From: an uncultured Parabacteroides sp.
GTDB taxonomy: Bacteria; Bacteroidota; Bacteroidia; Bacteroidales; Tannerellaceae
NCBI GenBank assembly: GCA_900552465.1
Contig: URZO01000011.1
Location: 22,510-86,509 of the forward strand
Direction of reading: 5' to 3'
DNA: 64,000 nt
This document shows positions 8,531-18,310 of this stretch, piece after piece. The notes under the pieces were generated by a model that was given only the letters and a program-made list of their open reading frames with translations, was not told where the DNA came from and searched no databases. How positions within the stretch are numbered: the first letter of the stretch is position 1; each line of letters opens with the position of its first letter. The position numbers and the translations under genes are program-made.

Positions 8531-10924
8531 ATGATATTACACTACATTAAAATAGCATACCGGAACATGCTCCGGTATAAATTACAAAACACGATCTCCG
8601 TTGCAGGGCTGTCCGTCGGACTGCTTTGTTTCAGCCTCTGCTTGTACTGCAGCCGCTTTATGCTGAGTATCGACTCTTGCTTCCTACATCATAAACGGAT
8701 CGCCGACATTCAGTTATATCTCGACAACAAACCTTTTTCCGGTACGCCGGCCTCTTTTGCCGAAGTGCTAAGATCCATGCAATATCCGGAAATAGAAGAT
8801 CTTTGCCGCACTGTGTACGCAAGGGAACGTCCGTTCAATGTATGGCTGCAAGAAGAAAAAAGCCTTCCCTATACATTCCAGACAATGGAGGTCGACACCT
8901 CCTATTACCGCATTTTTACGCCCGACATTCTTTTCGGAAGCTGGCAGCAGGCGGCCATCTCCGCCAATTCGGCTGTCATAACGGAAACAACAGCCCGGAA
9001 GGTGTTCAAAAACGCATCCGAAGCAATCGGCAAACAACTGGAACTAAACAAACGCCTCTTCACGTCTCCGGAATCCACGCCTGAAACGGGCGGCATCTAT
9101 TACACCATCCGGGCCGTCATCAAAGACCTGCCCTCCAACACTAGCATGCATCTGATGAAAAACATCGACCTGCTGACGCTTAACGACAGTGAAGGATTGT
9201 TCACCTTTAAGGGAAACGAGAATACGACCGGCTGCCATCTGTATGCCCTGCTACGGCAAGGAAAACGACCTGCCGAACTGGACCGGCACTTTATCGACAG
9301 GAAACAGAGCTATCTCCTTTTTAATGACAATGCAAACGTCAGAAGCCTGCAAATCGGACACGACAAGACGATCCGTATGGTGGCCGATAGCATCTCCTGG
9401 CTCACCGGGACTATCGGCTTGTTAATCCTGCTGACCGGATTACTGAACTTCTTCTATTTCATGATCGGGCAGTTTATGAACCGCACCCACGAATACAGCA
9501 TCCGGAAGGTCAACGGCAGCAGTAGTTTCCAATTGTTCGTCCAACTTTTTACCCAATCCTTCCTGTTAATCGCCTTAACAGCGGTCCTGACAGGATGCCT
9601 GCTGGAACAAATCGGTTCCGGGTTACAAATCGACCTGTTCAAAATCCATCTGACATTTGATTCCAGCTTGTTATTGTTACAAACCGGAGAATATATCCTT
9701 CTGATTCTGTTGGCTTGCATGGCTGTTTGCCTGCTGACAGTTCTACGCATCCGGCGGATATCAATTCAGAAGGGCATCCGTGGCGGAGAACTGCGGGCAG
9801 GAAAACATTATCTGCGGAACACGATGTTAGGCATACAGTTCCTGATCTGCTGGCTGTTCGTGTCTCTGACATTTGCCCTCTATCTACAAACACAGACGAC
9901 GACAAAAGCCATCTTCAACACTCTAAGCATTCAGGAGAAAGAATCCATCTTCAGCTTCTCCCTCGACTATCCGTTTATAAAAACAGAAGAGAAACTGGAC
10001 ATTGTAAACCGTATCAGGCAGCAAGCCGGCGTAAAAGATGTACTACTGGCCGGAGAGCCCTACACCGAAGAGCCAAGCCATACAGGTTTTTATAAAGACA
10101 TAGACAATAAGGACAGCGGCATGGAAGTGCAGTTGCTCCATATCTCTCCCAACTTCTTCTCATTCATGCAGATTCCTCTGCAATCCGGACGGACTTTCAG
10201 TAATCAGAGAGAGATACTGACCGACGAGACATTCATGCAGAAACATCCGGACATACAAGCCGGCATGTCATTATATAACTATGCGGATGCTTATTCCCTG
10301 TGCGGCGTCGCATCTTCCTTCTTCCCTGATATTTACAGCGGGAATATAGGAACCGTATTCCTGCCCATCGACCCAGATAAGGAAATCGGACATTGCTATA
10401 TCAAAGCATATCCCGGACAGGAGAAACAGATCAGGAAACATATTTATACCGTATTGCGGGAGGTTTTGCCATCCAGCGTCCAACCTTATGTCCGGACTTT
10501 TAAAGAGGATATAAACGAGAAGCAGGCGTTCGAAAGCAAGCTGAAAGGCATCATCCTGTTCTTCACGATCGTCTGCCTCATCATCACATTATTAGGCGTA
10601 TATTCCGCCATCACCCTCGACACCGAACACCGGCAAAAGGAGGTCGCCATACGGAAAGTGAACGGGGCCAGCTCGACGACCATCATCCGCCTGTTCGCCC
10701 TCTTCTACATCAAGCTATTGCTGTTCTCCGCACTGCCGGCACTTGCTTTAGTCATCCTGATCCTGCATTTCTGGAAACAGATGTATATTGTGTTCTTCGA
10801 GCAAGGATTCCTCTACTGGGGCAGCATCTTCTTCACAATCCTGCTGCTGACAACCTGCACCGTCATCTTCCGTATCCGGAAAGCGGCCAACCAGAATCCG
10901 GCGGAGGTGATCAAGACAGAGTAA
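8531..10924 (+). CDS. FtsX/MacB-type ABC transporter permease, type B copy 1
   Basis: A 797-residue permease with the same double layout of membrane and periplasmic domains as the preceding gene, which ends 13 bp upstream. The second FtsX module shows TLDTEHRQKEVAIRKVNGAS, a variant shared with the permease at 13936 (TLDTHSRQKEVAVRKINGAG) but not with the type A proteins; this defines type B. The C-terminus NQNPAEVIKTE is also conserved among the four. It is the last gene of the tolC-adaptor-A-B operon. An A-B pair may form a heteromeric complex on one ATPase dimer; that is an inference. Confidence 0.9.
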   Translation: MILHYIKIAYRNMLRYKLQNTISVAGLSVGLLCFSLCLYCSRFMLSIDSCFLHHKRIADIQLYLDNKPFSGTPASFAEVLRSMQYPEIEDLCRTVYARERPFNVWLQEEKSLPYTFQTMEVDTSYYRIFTPDILFGSWQQAAISANSAVITETTARKVFKNASEAIGKQLELNKRLFTSPESTPETGGIYYTIRAVIKDLPSNTSMHLMKNIDLLTLNDSEGLFTFKGNENTTGCHLYALLRQGKRPAELDRHFIDRKQSYLLFNDNANVRSLQIGHDKTIRMVADSISWLTGTIGLLILLTGLLNFFYFMIGQFMNRTHEYSIRKVNGSSSFQLFVQLFTQSFLLIALTAVLTGCLLEQIGSGLQIDLFKIHLTFDSSLLLLQTGEYILLILLACMAVCLLTVLRIRRISIQKGIRGGELRAGKHYLRNTMLGIQFLICWLFVSLTFALYLQTQTTTKAIFNTLSIQEKESIFSFSLDYPFIKTEEKLDIVNRIRQQAGVKDVLLAGEPYTEEPSHTGFYKDIDNKDSGMEVQLLHISPNFFSFMQIPLQSGRTFSNQREILTDETFMQKHPDIQAGMSLYNYADAYSLCGVASSFFPDIYSGNIGTVFLPIDPDKEIGHCYIKAYPGQEKQIRKHIYTVLREVLPSSVQPYVRTFKEDINEKQAFESKLKGIILFFTIVCLIITLLGVYSAITLDTEHRQKEVAIRKVNGASSTTIIRLFALFYIKLLLFSALPALALVILILHFWKQMYIVFFEQGFLYWGSIFFTILLLTTCTVIFRIRKAANQNPAEVIKTE

Positions 10925-10950
10925 AAACATTTTTACATAAGGATAAAACG

Positions 10951-11025
10951 CGAATCTACCGGCATCCCGGCACTAATCTGCATACTCTGTTGTTTATCAG
11001 CAAAGTATCGATGCCGGCAGATTCG
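10951..11025. repeat. 16-bp inverted repeat with 43-nt loop
   Basis: The left arm CGAATCTACCGGCATC (10951-10966) and the reverse complement of 11010-11025 (CGAATCTGCCGGCATC) differ at one base. It lies about 26 bp after the stop of the first type B permease and could end that transcript, but no T-run follows. Confidence 0.6.
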
Positions 11026-11029
11026 CCAA

Positions 11030-11096
11030 CCCGGCACTGACCCGGCACTGACCCGGCATTTTTCCGGCATTTTTCCGGCACAACCCGGCATTTTCT
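11030..11096. repeat. degenerate CCGGCA tandem array
   Basis: Two exact 11-bp units CCCGGCACTGA (11030-11040 and 11041-11051) are followed by four more CCGGCA-containing units with T-rich or A-rich tails up to about 11096. The arms of the inverted repeat just before it also contain CCGGCA. Function unknown. Confidence 0.7.
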
Positions 11097-11154
11097 ACCC
11101 GATAACCTGCTATAAACTATTCCATACATAAAGAACAACTACTCCAAAGACAAG

Positions 11155-11309
11155 CAGGAAGTAATTCATGGATAGGCAGGGAGTAAGAATTGGGTCTACA
11201 CCGTATCATGAATAGGATGTACAGGGTATCGTCTATACGTTGTACATGGTATTTACGATACCCTCTACAACGTATCACGACTTTCTGCCTACCCGTGAAT
11301 TACTTCCTG
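11155..11309. repeat. nested inverted repeats
   Basis: An outer pair of 23-bp arms (11155-11177 and 11287-11309) matches at 21 of 23 bases when one is reverse-complemented. Inside it a second pair, 11219-11232 and 11255-11268, matches at 13 of 14 bases, with AGGGTATCGT/ACGATACCCT perfect. The two pairs are not concentric, so this is not one simple hairpin. Confidence 0.65.
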
Positions 11310-11359
11310 CCTGTCTTCGGATTAGTGCATAAGGAGCTTTGAGATAGTTTGTTCGCATC

Positions 11360-11394
11360 GTGCGAATAAGAACGCCTTTCGTGCGGAAACACAC
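11360..11394. promoter_or_regulatory. double upstream activator site of the second permease pair
   Basis: GTGCGAATAAGAAC (11360-11373) and GTGCGGAAACACAC (11381-11394) start 21 bp apart. Each keeps the left GTGC arm and has one change in the right arm. The proximal box ends 58 bp before the GG of the -24 element, as at the tolC-type promoter. Confidence 0.72.
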
Positions 11395-11450
11395 ATGTAA
11401 AGCGACACAAACAAGTTCCTAAACAGCTATGCAACAAGACTATATAAGAA

Positions 11451-11465
11451 TGGCACATCTTTTGT
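11451..11465 (+). promoter_or_regulatory. sigma-54 (-24/-12) promoter of the second permease pair
   Basis: TGGCAC (11451-11456) and TTTTGT (11460-11465) have the GG-N10-GY spacing. Transcription should start near 11477, giving a leader of about 70 nt before the ATG at 11549. Confidence 0.75.
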
Positions 11466-11548
11466 ATCTTTATTTCCGGGGGATGTTGTATTTTCATCCT
11501 CCGAAATTTAAATAACAACCGGCTCGGCTGCCAACAAACAGAAATATC

Positions 11549-13921
11549 ATGCTATCACACTATATCAAAGTTTCCTTCCGGGAACTCCTGAAATACCGGA
11601 CACAATCCTCAGTCAGCATCATTGGGCTGGCAATCGGATTCACTGCTTTCATATTGGGAGGTTACTGGTTGTGGTGGGAAACACATTTCGATAATTTCCA
11701 TCCGGAAGCCGACCGGCTCTACTGCCTGACGACGGAAGGGCTTGTCAAACGGGCCAATGGAACAAACTCGGATCTGGACCAACTGCACATCGACGACCGG
11801 AAAGAGTTGTTCGAACTGCTTCCCGAAATCGAAACATCCTGCTCCTTCAATCATCTCAGCTTCACACTCAAACAAAAGGATGAGACAATCTCTTTGCACG
11901 GCATGGAAAGCGATCATTCTTTCTTCGATCTCTTTTGGGCGGACTTTATCGTAGGGACTTACAAAGGTAAAGCTCCTGATGGCAGTAACGTCATACTGAC
12001 GGAACGGACTGCCCGCCAGTTGTTCGGTACAACAGATTGTGTAGGGAAGGAAGTGGCGCTGGATGAAAACCTCCACCCCGTTGTCGCAGGCGTCATCCGG
12101 GACTATCCGGATAATACCGACCTGCTGTTCGACTTCCTGCTGATCAGGACACCAAGCCCCAATCAAGTAAAACGGATGACGACCTACGTGCGCCTCCAAA
12201 AGAACGCAAGCGTCACACAAGCACACACCAAACTGACACATTACAAAAGCCGCGCCGATAAGAAATGGAAAATACATCTGCTGAGCGCTCCGGAAGTCCA
12301 TCTCCGTTGCCACCCCGAACTGACGGATCGCATCCGGAACATTCACATCCTGGCATTGGCTGGCGCAATGGCTTTCTTGAGCGCCCTTATCAACCTGCTG
12401 GTCCTCTTCATCGGACAGCAGCAACGGAAACAGCAGAAGAACCGCACGTACCTTTGTGTCGGAGCCTCAACTAAAAGCATGATGCTAAAAGGATGCACGG
12501 AGTTGGTATTACCACTGCTGATCGCCTTCCTGATTGCTTTCTGCCTGATCGAGAGTATTTACCCTTACTACGAGAGCTATACGACCTGGAACCGGTACGG
12601 CATCTACGAGGATGTCAGCCGCCACCTTTCGCGCGTCTCGCTCTTCGGCAATATGATTTCAATAGCAGGCGCCAGCATATTGGCATTCCTTCTTGTTTGC
12701 TATTACCCGATACGGAGTCTATTGGAACATAAGATTCAAAAGCCATTAATCTTCAAGCGGAGCCTGATTGTCGTACAGATATTTATCGGTTCACTTTTCT
12801 TCATCACTTCTTTAGGGTTATTCCGGCAATTACATTTCATTCTGTCGAAAGATAAGGGAATTGACTACAGCCAAGTCATCCAGGTAGATTTGGGATTTAG
12901 CACCGCCTACCAGACAGACCTAAGCGTCCTGAAGCCGGAAATGGCGAATCATCCGTACGTGAAAGGAGTTACATTTACCTGTGGAAACGCTTCGGTCTTT
13001 ACGGAGCAGGGAGACTGGTACGGCTCTTTTTATACCCACTTCTGTTTTGACCCGGCCGAACCGGACCCGAACCGCAGTGATCCGGTACTTGTTGCCGACA
13101 AAGACTTCTTCTCCTTCTTCGGCATGAAACTAAAATTCGGGAGTTGGCTTACCGATGTAAATGCTTATGGTTTTCTGGTGAATGAAACTTGTTTGCAGAC
13201 ATTAGGATATGCTGACCTGCTTGAACGTTCGGTCTATAATCCGGAAACCAAACAGGCAAGTCCGCTCAAAGTCTGCGGCGTCATACACGATTATATGTAT
13301 GCACCCATGCAGTATCCGGTATTGCCTCTGTTCTTCACTACTTTCGATAATCCAATGGTAAAAGGGTTTGAACCTGCTTATCTGTTCTATGTCCGCTATG
13401 CGCCGGGGCATAAGAAAGAGGTGTTGGAGCATCTTCGTGAAGTGACCTCGCACATTCAGAATGACAATATCAACCGCAATAAGATGTTTACGGAACTGTC
13501 CGACCGGATAGATACGTTCAACCGGCCGGAGAAAGTGATCTTTACCATTTTCTGCATCCTCTCGCTGGTCTGCATCCTGATCTCCACCTTCGGTATTTAT
13601 TCGTTGGTCAGCCTTTCCACCGAACAACGGAGGAAAGAGATCGCGATCCGCAAGGTGAACGGCGCAAACGTCTATCATATCCTGCAATTGTTCTTCCGGG
13701 AATATTTCCTGTTGGTCACGCTGGGAAACGCATTTGCCCTTCCGACCGGTTACCTGTTGGCCAAACGATGGCTGGAAACGTATGCCAACCGTACAACTCT
13801 GCCGGCATGGCTGTTCCTCCTGGTCTTCGTTATCACCAGCGGAATCGTCCTCCTCTCCATCTTCCAACAGGTAAAAAGAGCGGCCGCAAGTAATCCGGCA
13901 GAAGTAATTAAAACTGAATAA
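11549..13921 (+). CDS. FtsX/MacB-type ABC transporter permease, type A copy 2
   Basis: A 790-residue double-module permease with the same order of transmembrane and periplasmic domains as the gene at 6112. The type A signature is EQRRKEIAIRKVNGAN after the sixth membrane segment, followed by FFREYFLLV (compare FFREYLVIV in the 6112 protein). It ends in NPAEVIKTE. It starts a two-gene operon behind its own sigma-54 promoter, so the A-B permease pair has been duplicated while channel and adaptor genes have not. Substrate unknown. Sequence divergence between the copies is high, so the duplication is old or followed by fast change. Confidence 0.9.
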   Translation: MLSHYIKVSFRELLKYRTQSSVSIIGLAIGFTAFILGGYWLWWETHFDNFHPEADRLYCLTTEGLVKRANGTNSDLDQLHIDDRKELFELLPEIETSCSFNHLSFTLKQKDETISLHGMESDHSFFDLFWADFIVGTYKGKAPDGSNVILTERTARQLFGTTDCVGKEVALDENLHPVVAGVIRDYPDNTDLLFDFLLIRTPSPNQVKRMTTYVRLQKNASVTQAHTKLTHYKSRADKKWKIHLLSAPEVHLRCHPELTDRIRNIHILALAGAMAFLSALINLLVLFIGQQQRKQQKNRTYLCVGASTKSMMLKGCTELVLPLLIAFLIAFCLIESIYPYYESYTTWNRYGIYEDVSRHLSRVSLFGNMISIAGASILAFLLVCYYPIRSLLEHKIQKPLIFKRSLIVVQIFIGSLFFITSLGLFRQLHFILSKDKGIDYSQVIQVDLGFSTAYQTDLSVLKPEMANHPYVKGVTFTCGNASVFTEQGDWYGSFYTHFCFDPAEPDPNRSDPVLVADKDFFSFFGMKLKFGSWLTDVNAYGFLVNETCLQTLGYADLLERSVYNPETKQASPLKVCGVIHDYMYAPMQYPVLPLFFTTFDNPMVKGFEPAYLFYVRYAPGHKKEVLEHLREVTSHIQNDNINRNKMFTELSDRIDTFNRPEKVIFTIFCILSLVCILISTFGIYSLVSLSTEQRRKEIAIRKVNGANVYHILQLFFREYFLLVTLGNAFALPTGYLLAKRWLETYANRTTLPAWLFLLVFVITSGIVLLSIFQQVKRAAASNPAEVIKTE

Positions 13922-13935
13922 AAACAAATAACATC

Positions 13936-16293
13936 ATGTTAAAGCACTACTTAAAAATAGCCATACGGCAAATATTCAAAAACAAAGTCCAATACTTGCT
14001 TTCCGTCATTGGAATCGCTATCGGATTGCTTTGTTTCAGTATGACTTCCTATTACATCAGGAGATTCAACAACCAGTTCACAGCCTGGGAAAATAGTGAC
14101 AGGATAGCCAACATTTATATCAAGTCGACAAAGAACAGTTATGAACAACCTTACATACCGGGCAAAGAGCTACAAGCATTGATCAGTAATCCTGTAGCCG
14201 GAATAGAGAAGATTGCCTACTCATACGGATACGGGAAGGCTAATATTACCCTTTGTAAAGCCGGACAAAAAGAGGTTCCGTTCCAATGTAGCTTTCTGAA
14301 TATAACTGCAGACTTTCCGATGATCTTTGGCATGCAAACGCAGGAGGGACAAACGCCGATATTAAAACCGGGAGAGGTATGGATAAGCGAATCGTCTGCC
14401 AGGAAAATGTTCGGCGATGAAACGCCTCTTGGTAAAACACTCTATTTCAGCCGGGCAGACAGCGATACCTCCGCAATCCGGTACTCTACGATCAGCGCAG
14501 TCATCCGGGATCTACCGGAAGGAACACAGGAAAAGAAAGACCTCTATTTCCTGGAAACATCTGCTATAAATCCGGAACGTAGATATGAGAATCCGGTGGT
14601 CTTGCTGGACAAAGACGTTTCAAGTGCAGAGATAAACCAACGGTTACGGAAACAAATACCCGCATTCGGAGAGGAAAACGACAATTATCTGGCAGTACGG
14701 ACCTTAAAGGAGGAAATGCACAAACCGGACAATCTTAGCGCAACGCTTCTTATTCCGGTGATCGGGGCCTTGATACTGGTCGCGGCCATGATCAATTTTC
14801 TCAAGTTCTGCATCCAGTCATTCTATAACCGGACACGTGAACTCAGCCTGCGGAAATGCCTGGGTTCCGATTCGACAGGATTGTTCTGCCTGCTTTTCAG
14901 TGAAATCGCCATTCTCTTTATTCTATCGGCTTTGGTAAGCCTTGCTTTGATCGAATGGGTCATTCCTGTTTATTACCAATATCTGGCAAGCAAAGAGCTG
15001 ATCGACGAGGAGGTGTTTATCCACACGCCGACCCTGATTTGGCAGGAGATGGAATATCTGTGTATTTTGTTTATTATCTGCCTGCTGATTGCATCCTGGG
15101 CTATTTTCCGTATCAGGCGGCTTTCACTGACAGAAGGAATAAAAGGGGCCAGACAACAGAAGCACGGCGTACGCAACTTTATGCTGGGCGCGCAACTCTT
15201 TATTTGTTTCCTCTTTGTTGCCGGTGCAATCGGGTTAAGAAATATCCATAATCGCATGGATGAGAAAAGAAATAACACGCTGACCGAAGAAGAATGCCGC
15301 CGCATCTGGAAAATAGATTTTTGGGAACCGCAACTGCAAGGATATGAAGAAGAAATCGTTTCCCGTATCCATGCGCTTGCCGGTGTGAAAGATATTTTAT
15401 CTGAGAATATAGGAGGTTATCCTGACTACAAAACGGAACGGGAAGAGGCCATACACGGCATACAACATGTTGTCAGTAGCAACTATCCGGACTTTATGAA
15501 CCTGAAGATAGAGGGAAGGATGCCGCAGGCACCCAATGAAATAGCCGTTTCGCGCTCACTGATCTGGGAACTGGAGAAAGACGGCGAGAAGAATCCTTCG
15601 TCCGTACAGTTGGGTGACAAGACTTACCAGATCACAGGCATATACGAACAAATGCCGTTCGAGCCGCTCTACACCCGGGAACAAATCGTAAAGGCCAACC
15701 AATATCACCGCTTCACATTCCTGTCTGTGCCGGAAAAGCCGGACTACAGCACTGTCTACGTCAAATGTGTACCCGGCCAGGAACAAAACGTCCGGAAAGA
15801 GATACTCCGCATTGTTCACAGCCGTCTGCCGGAATCCATTCCTTTCGAATTAACGACCAAGCAGGAAGAACGTTTCCGGTATAACGGAGGCTCGGAACTG
15901 ATGAGCGATATGTTTACTTTGCTTTCTATCATCAGCTTAATTATAACAGTCCTGGGCATCTATTCAGCCATTACGCTCGACACGCATAGCCGGCAAAAGG
16001 AAGTTGCTGTCCGGAAGATCAACGGAGCAGGTCCCCAGGCAATCGCCTTTTTATTCGGGAAGTTGTACATCCGCCTGTTGGTTATTGCTGCAATCCCTTC
16101 ATTAGCAATAGTCTACTTATTCCTGCATGCATTAATCAAGTCCGAGGCAATCATGTCCCCGGGGTGGCTGAACAATCCCCTTATCTGGTTGGAGATTATC
16201 CTTTTGACAACAACAATCGTATGTGTAACCGTTGCCTATCGTATCTGGCTGATTTCACGACTGAATCCGGCGAAAACAATCAAAACAGAGTAA
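13936..16293 (+). CDS. FtsX/MacB-type ABC transporter permease, type B copy 2
   Basis: A 785-residue permease that starts 14 bp after the type A copy 2 gene. It has two MacB-like halves: TM1 near residues 18-38, three TMs near 270-390, TM5 near 410, and three C-terminal TMs. The type B motif TLDTHSRQKEVAVRKINGAG matches the 8531 protein. The C-terminus is NPAKTIKTE instead of NPAEVIKTE. It likely pairs with the type A copy 2 permease and shares the ATPase at 21713, the only ABC ATPase gene in this window. Confidence 0.9.
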   Translation: MLKHYLKIAIRQIFKNKVQYLLSVIGIAIGLLCFSMTSYYIRRFNNQFTAWENSDRIANIYIKSTKNSYEQPYIPGKELQALISNPVAGIEKIAYSYGYGKANITLCKAGQKEVPFQCSFLNITADFPMIFGMQTQEGQTPILKPGEVWISESSARKMFGDETPLGKTLYFSRADSDTSAIRYSTISAVIRDLPEGTQEKKDLYFLETSAINPERRYENPVVLLDKDVSSAEINQRLRKQIPAFGEENDNYLAVRTLKEEMHKPDNLSATLLIPVIGALILVAAMINFLKFCIQSFYNRTRELSLRKCLGSDSTGLFCLLFSEIAILFILSALVSLALIEWVIPVYYQYLASKELIDEEVFIHTPTLIWQEMEYLCILFIICLLIASWAIFRIRRLSLTEGIKGARQQKHGVRNFMLGAQLFICFLFVAGAIGLRNIHNRMDEKRNNTLTEEECRRIWKIDFWEPQLQGYEEEIVSRIHALAGVKDILSENIGGYPDYKTEREEAIHGIQHVVSSNYPDFMNLKIEGRMPQAPNEIAVSRSLIWELEKDGEKNPSSVQLGDKTYQITGIYEQMPFEPLYTREQIVKANQYHRFTFLSVPEKPDYSTVYVKCVPGQEQNVRKEILRIVHSRLPESIPFELTTKQEERFRYNGGSELMSDMFTLLSIISLIITVLGIYSAITLDTHSRQKEVAVRKINGAGPQAIAFLFGKLYIRLLVIAAIPSLAIVYLFLHALIKSEAIMSPGWLNNPLIWLEIILLTTTIVCVTVAYRIWLISRLNPAKTIKTE

Positions 16294-16300
16294 AGATTAT

Positions 16301-16344
16301 GGCTAAACAGGTAGCCTTTCAAAATAAAAGCCTATCTTTAGCCA
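16301..16344 (+). promoter_or_regulatory. hairpin and probable promoter before the ORF6N gene
   Basis: GGCTAAA (16301-16307) pairs with TTTAGCC near 16337-16343, and AGGTAGCC/AAGCCTAT lie between them. The right part contains TATCTTTA, close to the -7 consensus TAnnTTTG, 24-31 bp before the ATG at 16368. It may both end the permease transcript and start the next one. Confidence 0.35.
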
Positions 16345-16367
16345 ATTAAACTTTAAAAGCCTGGATT

Positions 16368-16934
16368 ATGAAAAATGAAATCGTAAGCCTCACAGAACAG
16401 GAAGTTGAAAAACGTATTATCGAGCTTCGCGGAACAAAAGTTCTGCTGGACAGTGATGTCGCCATGCTGTATGGTGTAGAAACAAGAGTCCTAAAACAAG
16501 CCGTACGACGAAATGAAGAGCGTTTTCCTGAAGGATATATGTTCAAATTAAGCAAAAGTGAATTTAATGAGCTGAGAATCAATAAGGCATCACAATCTGT
16601 GATCTCTTTCGGCGGTGTTCAATATGAACCTTTTGCCTTTACCGAAAAAGGCCTCTACATGCTCGCCACCATTCTGAAAAGCCCCAAAGCGGTAGAGACA
16701 TCCATTGCAATCATCGAATCCTTCACCAAACTCCGGGAATTTTCCCGTAACCTGTCTTCCTTCGCACAAGAGAATGATTCCGACAAACAAAAGAGCATAT
16801 TGCAACGAAGCAGTGAGCTTCTGAACGATCTGCTCGAAACGGATGGCGACTTCACAGAAAGCGAATCGACTGTCGAGCTGAACCTTGCTATCCTGAAGGT
16901 AAAAAGAACAGTAAAAAAGAGAACCAAAGACTAA
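16368..16934 (+). CDS. ORF6N-domain protein
   Basis: A 188-residue protein whose first about 90 residues match the ORF6N domain (IIELRGTKVLLDSDVAMLYGV, then LKQAVRRNEERFPEGYMFKL). This DNA-binding domain is known from phage antirepressors and is also common as a stand-alone chromosomal gene in Bacteroidota. The C-terminal half is helical and charged and ends in a Lys/Arg-rich tail (KVKRTVKKRTKD). No phage genes are near. It follows the second permease pair by 74 bp, with a probable promoter between, so it is probably not part of that operon. Its target is unknown. Confidence 0.8.
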   Translation: MKNEIVSLTEQEVEKRIIELRGTKVLLDSDVAMLYGVETRVLKQAVRRNEERFPEGYMFKLSKSEFNELRINKASQSVISFGGVQYEPFAFTEKGLYMLATILKSPKAVETSIAIIESFTKLREFSRNLSSFAQENDSDKQKSILQRSSELLNDLLETDGDFTESESTVELNLAILKVKRTVKKRTKD

Positions 16935-17050
16935 TTAAGTCAATACATCCCAAAAACAATTAACATTTTAAATTGATAAGACTAATTACACTAATTATAG
17001 TATAAAGTAACAGCGACTTAATTTACTTTCGTTGCAAATTCATAGGTTTC

Positions 17051-17695
17051 ATGCGCAAACAGCTACTTATAGTGATGTTGATTTGTCTGAAGGGGGCTGA
17101 TTATATCTCGGCACAACAATGGACAAAAAAGGATTCAGTCTGGCTTCAGAACGTTTTATCCGGCAAAGAAAAGCTGGAACTGAATCCTGAGACGATGAAA
17201 GCGATTCAATCAGGTTCCTTAATCAACCTGGATGAACCGGCATCGAATATGAAACTGTCTCCTGTAAGCCCGCTACCAATCCTCAAAGATTTTTCCGAAT
17301 ATATAAAAGCGGATACAACCCGGCGCAAAATAGCCTTGAAAGATTTACCGCCTTCCGTCTTCTGGCTATACTCTCCGCCTCCCGGGAAGATACTGCCGGT
17401 TTTCCAGAGTATGCTGGATGAAGTAAAACGGGATCCGATTACAGCTCCCGGTGGAATGTTTTTTGATCTGGCTGAAATGACCAGCCGGAAATCGCATGTA
17501 CATAAACGTAACGCGAAACGCGACGGGACATGGAAGAACTACAATAACCTGCCAACGCCCGATATCATCAAGAAAAAGAAGAAATTTGCAGAAGACAATC
17601 CGCAGATAGCCGGACAGGACACGCTTCTTCTGCACAAAGACTCGTTGCAGGTTAATGATACAACACGCGTCACATCTCCGCTCCCGGTCGACTAA
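17051..17695 (+). CDS. uncharacterised exported protein, possibly DUF4858 family
   Basis: A 214-residue protein with a signal peptide (MRKQLLIVMLICLKGADYISA). Next comes KKDSVWLQNVLSGKEKLELN, which resembles the DUF4858 family of Bacteroidales; this assignment is from memory and not certain. The middle is Pro-rich (LPPSVFWLYSPPPGKILPVF) and the C-terminal third is rich in Lys, with an acidic end. No catalytic motif is seen. It has no lipobox, so it is probably periplasmic. The uncharacterised lipoprotein at 17803 follows 107 bp later on the same strand. Confidence 0.6.
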   Translation: MRKQLLIVMLICLKGADYISAQQWTKKDSVWLQNVLSGKEKLELNPETMKAIQSGSLINLDEPASNMKLSPVSPLPILKDFSEYIKADTTRRKIALKDLPPSVFWLYSPPPGKILPVFQSMLDEVKRDPITAPGGMFFDLAEMTSRKSHVHKRNAKRDGTWKNYNNLPTPDIIKKKKKFAEDNPQIAGQDTLLLHKDSLQVNDTTRVTSPLPVD

Positions 17696-17802
17696 ATGCT
17701 CCGAATAATCACTTCCCGCAAAAAAAGTCGTACTTCTTTGCAACAATTCCGTGTTATATAACGTCTTATAAGTATGTAAGAAACATTAATCGGAAAATAA
17801 GT

Positions 17803-18309
17803 ATGACAAAGATACAACTATTAGCCACCCTGTTGGCATTCATCATAATCGCTTTGCTGGGAGCTTGCAGCAGCGAGGACTATTCGGAACCGGATGTGTT
17901 CAAGGTTACACCTGACCTCCGTGACCGCATCAATAGCGGGGTGAAGATGGCATCGCGCACGGAAAAGAAGCTGTTCAACGAGAAGTTCAACGCCTTCCTC
18001 AACAAATGCGATGAAATGGGAGTCGAGAACACGCCTTACCAATACATGGAAACGGAAGAGTACGCAGACCTGAAAAACCAGATACTGACATCCTCTCCCG
18101 CCACCTGTTATCTATTAATGGACCGCTACCTGAAACGGAAGCCGCATTTCTTCTCTTTTATTCTGAACGACCTGATCGAAACGGCCTATCCCGATACGGC
18201 CGACGAGATTGCCAACCGGATGAAGGCCTCGACAACCGTACAGGAGACAATGGAGCTCTATCCGCAGGTTTGTCTGGGAATCTGGCTCGATACGATCGAG
18301 AACCGCTAA
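17803..18309 (+). CDS. uncharacterised lipoprotein
   Basis: A 168-residue protein with a signal peptide and lipobox LLGAC (Cys22), then an acidic start (SSEDYSEPDV) and an all-helical body without recognised motifs. I do not recognise the family. Its stop codon is 1 bp from the stop codon of the convergent S9 peptidase gene, with no room for a terminator, so the two transcripts probably overlap. Confidence 0.6.
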   Translation: MTKIQLLATLLAFIIIALLGACSSEDYSEPDVFKVTPDLRDRINSGVKMASRTEKKLFNEKFNAFLNKCDEMGVENTPYQYMETEEYADLKNQILTSSPATCYLLMDRYLKRKPHFFSFILNDLIETAYPDTADEIANRMKASTTVQETMELYPQVCLGIWLDTIENR

Positions 18310-18310
18310 C

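Larger units (their letters stand above)
10925..11548. other. 624-bp intergenic region with repeats, then activator sites and promoter
   Basis: No convincing gene is present. From left to right it holds a 16-bp inverted repeat (10951-11025), a degenerate CCGGCA array (11030-11096), a set of nested inverted repeats (11155-11309), the double activator boxes (11360-11394) and a sigma-54 promoter (11451-11465). A leader of about 70 nt precedes the next permease gene. Short reading frames here consist of repeat sequence and have no ribosome-binding site. Confidence 0.7.

Noticed and set aside
10956..11138. A 60-residue coding frame on the minus strand
   Set aside because: It is made of the CCGGCA repeats, is rich in Cys and Arg, and has no ribosome-binding site.
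16368..16934. A prophage remnant around the ORF6N gene
   Set aside because: No other phage gene, integrase or att-like repeat is near, and ORF6N genes are common in chromosomes of this phylum.
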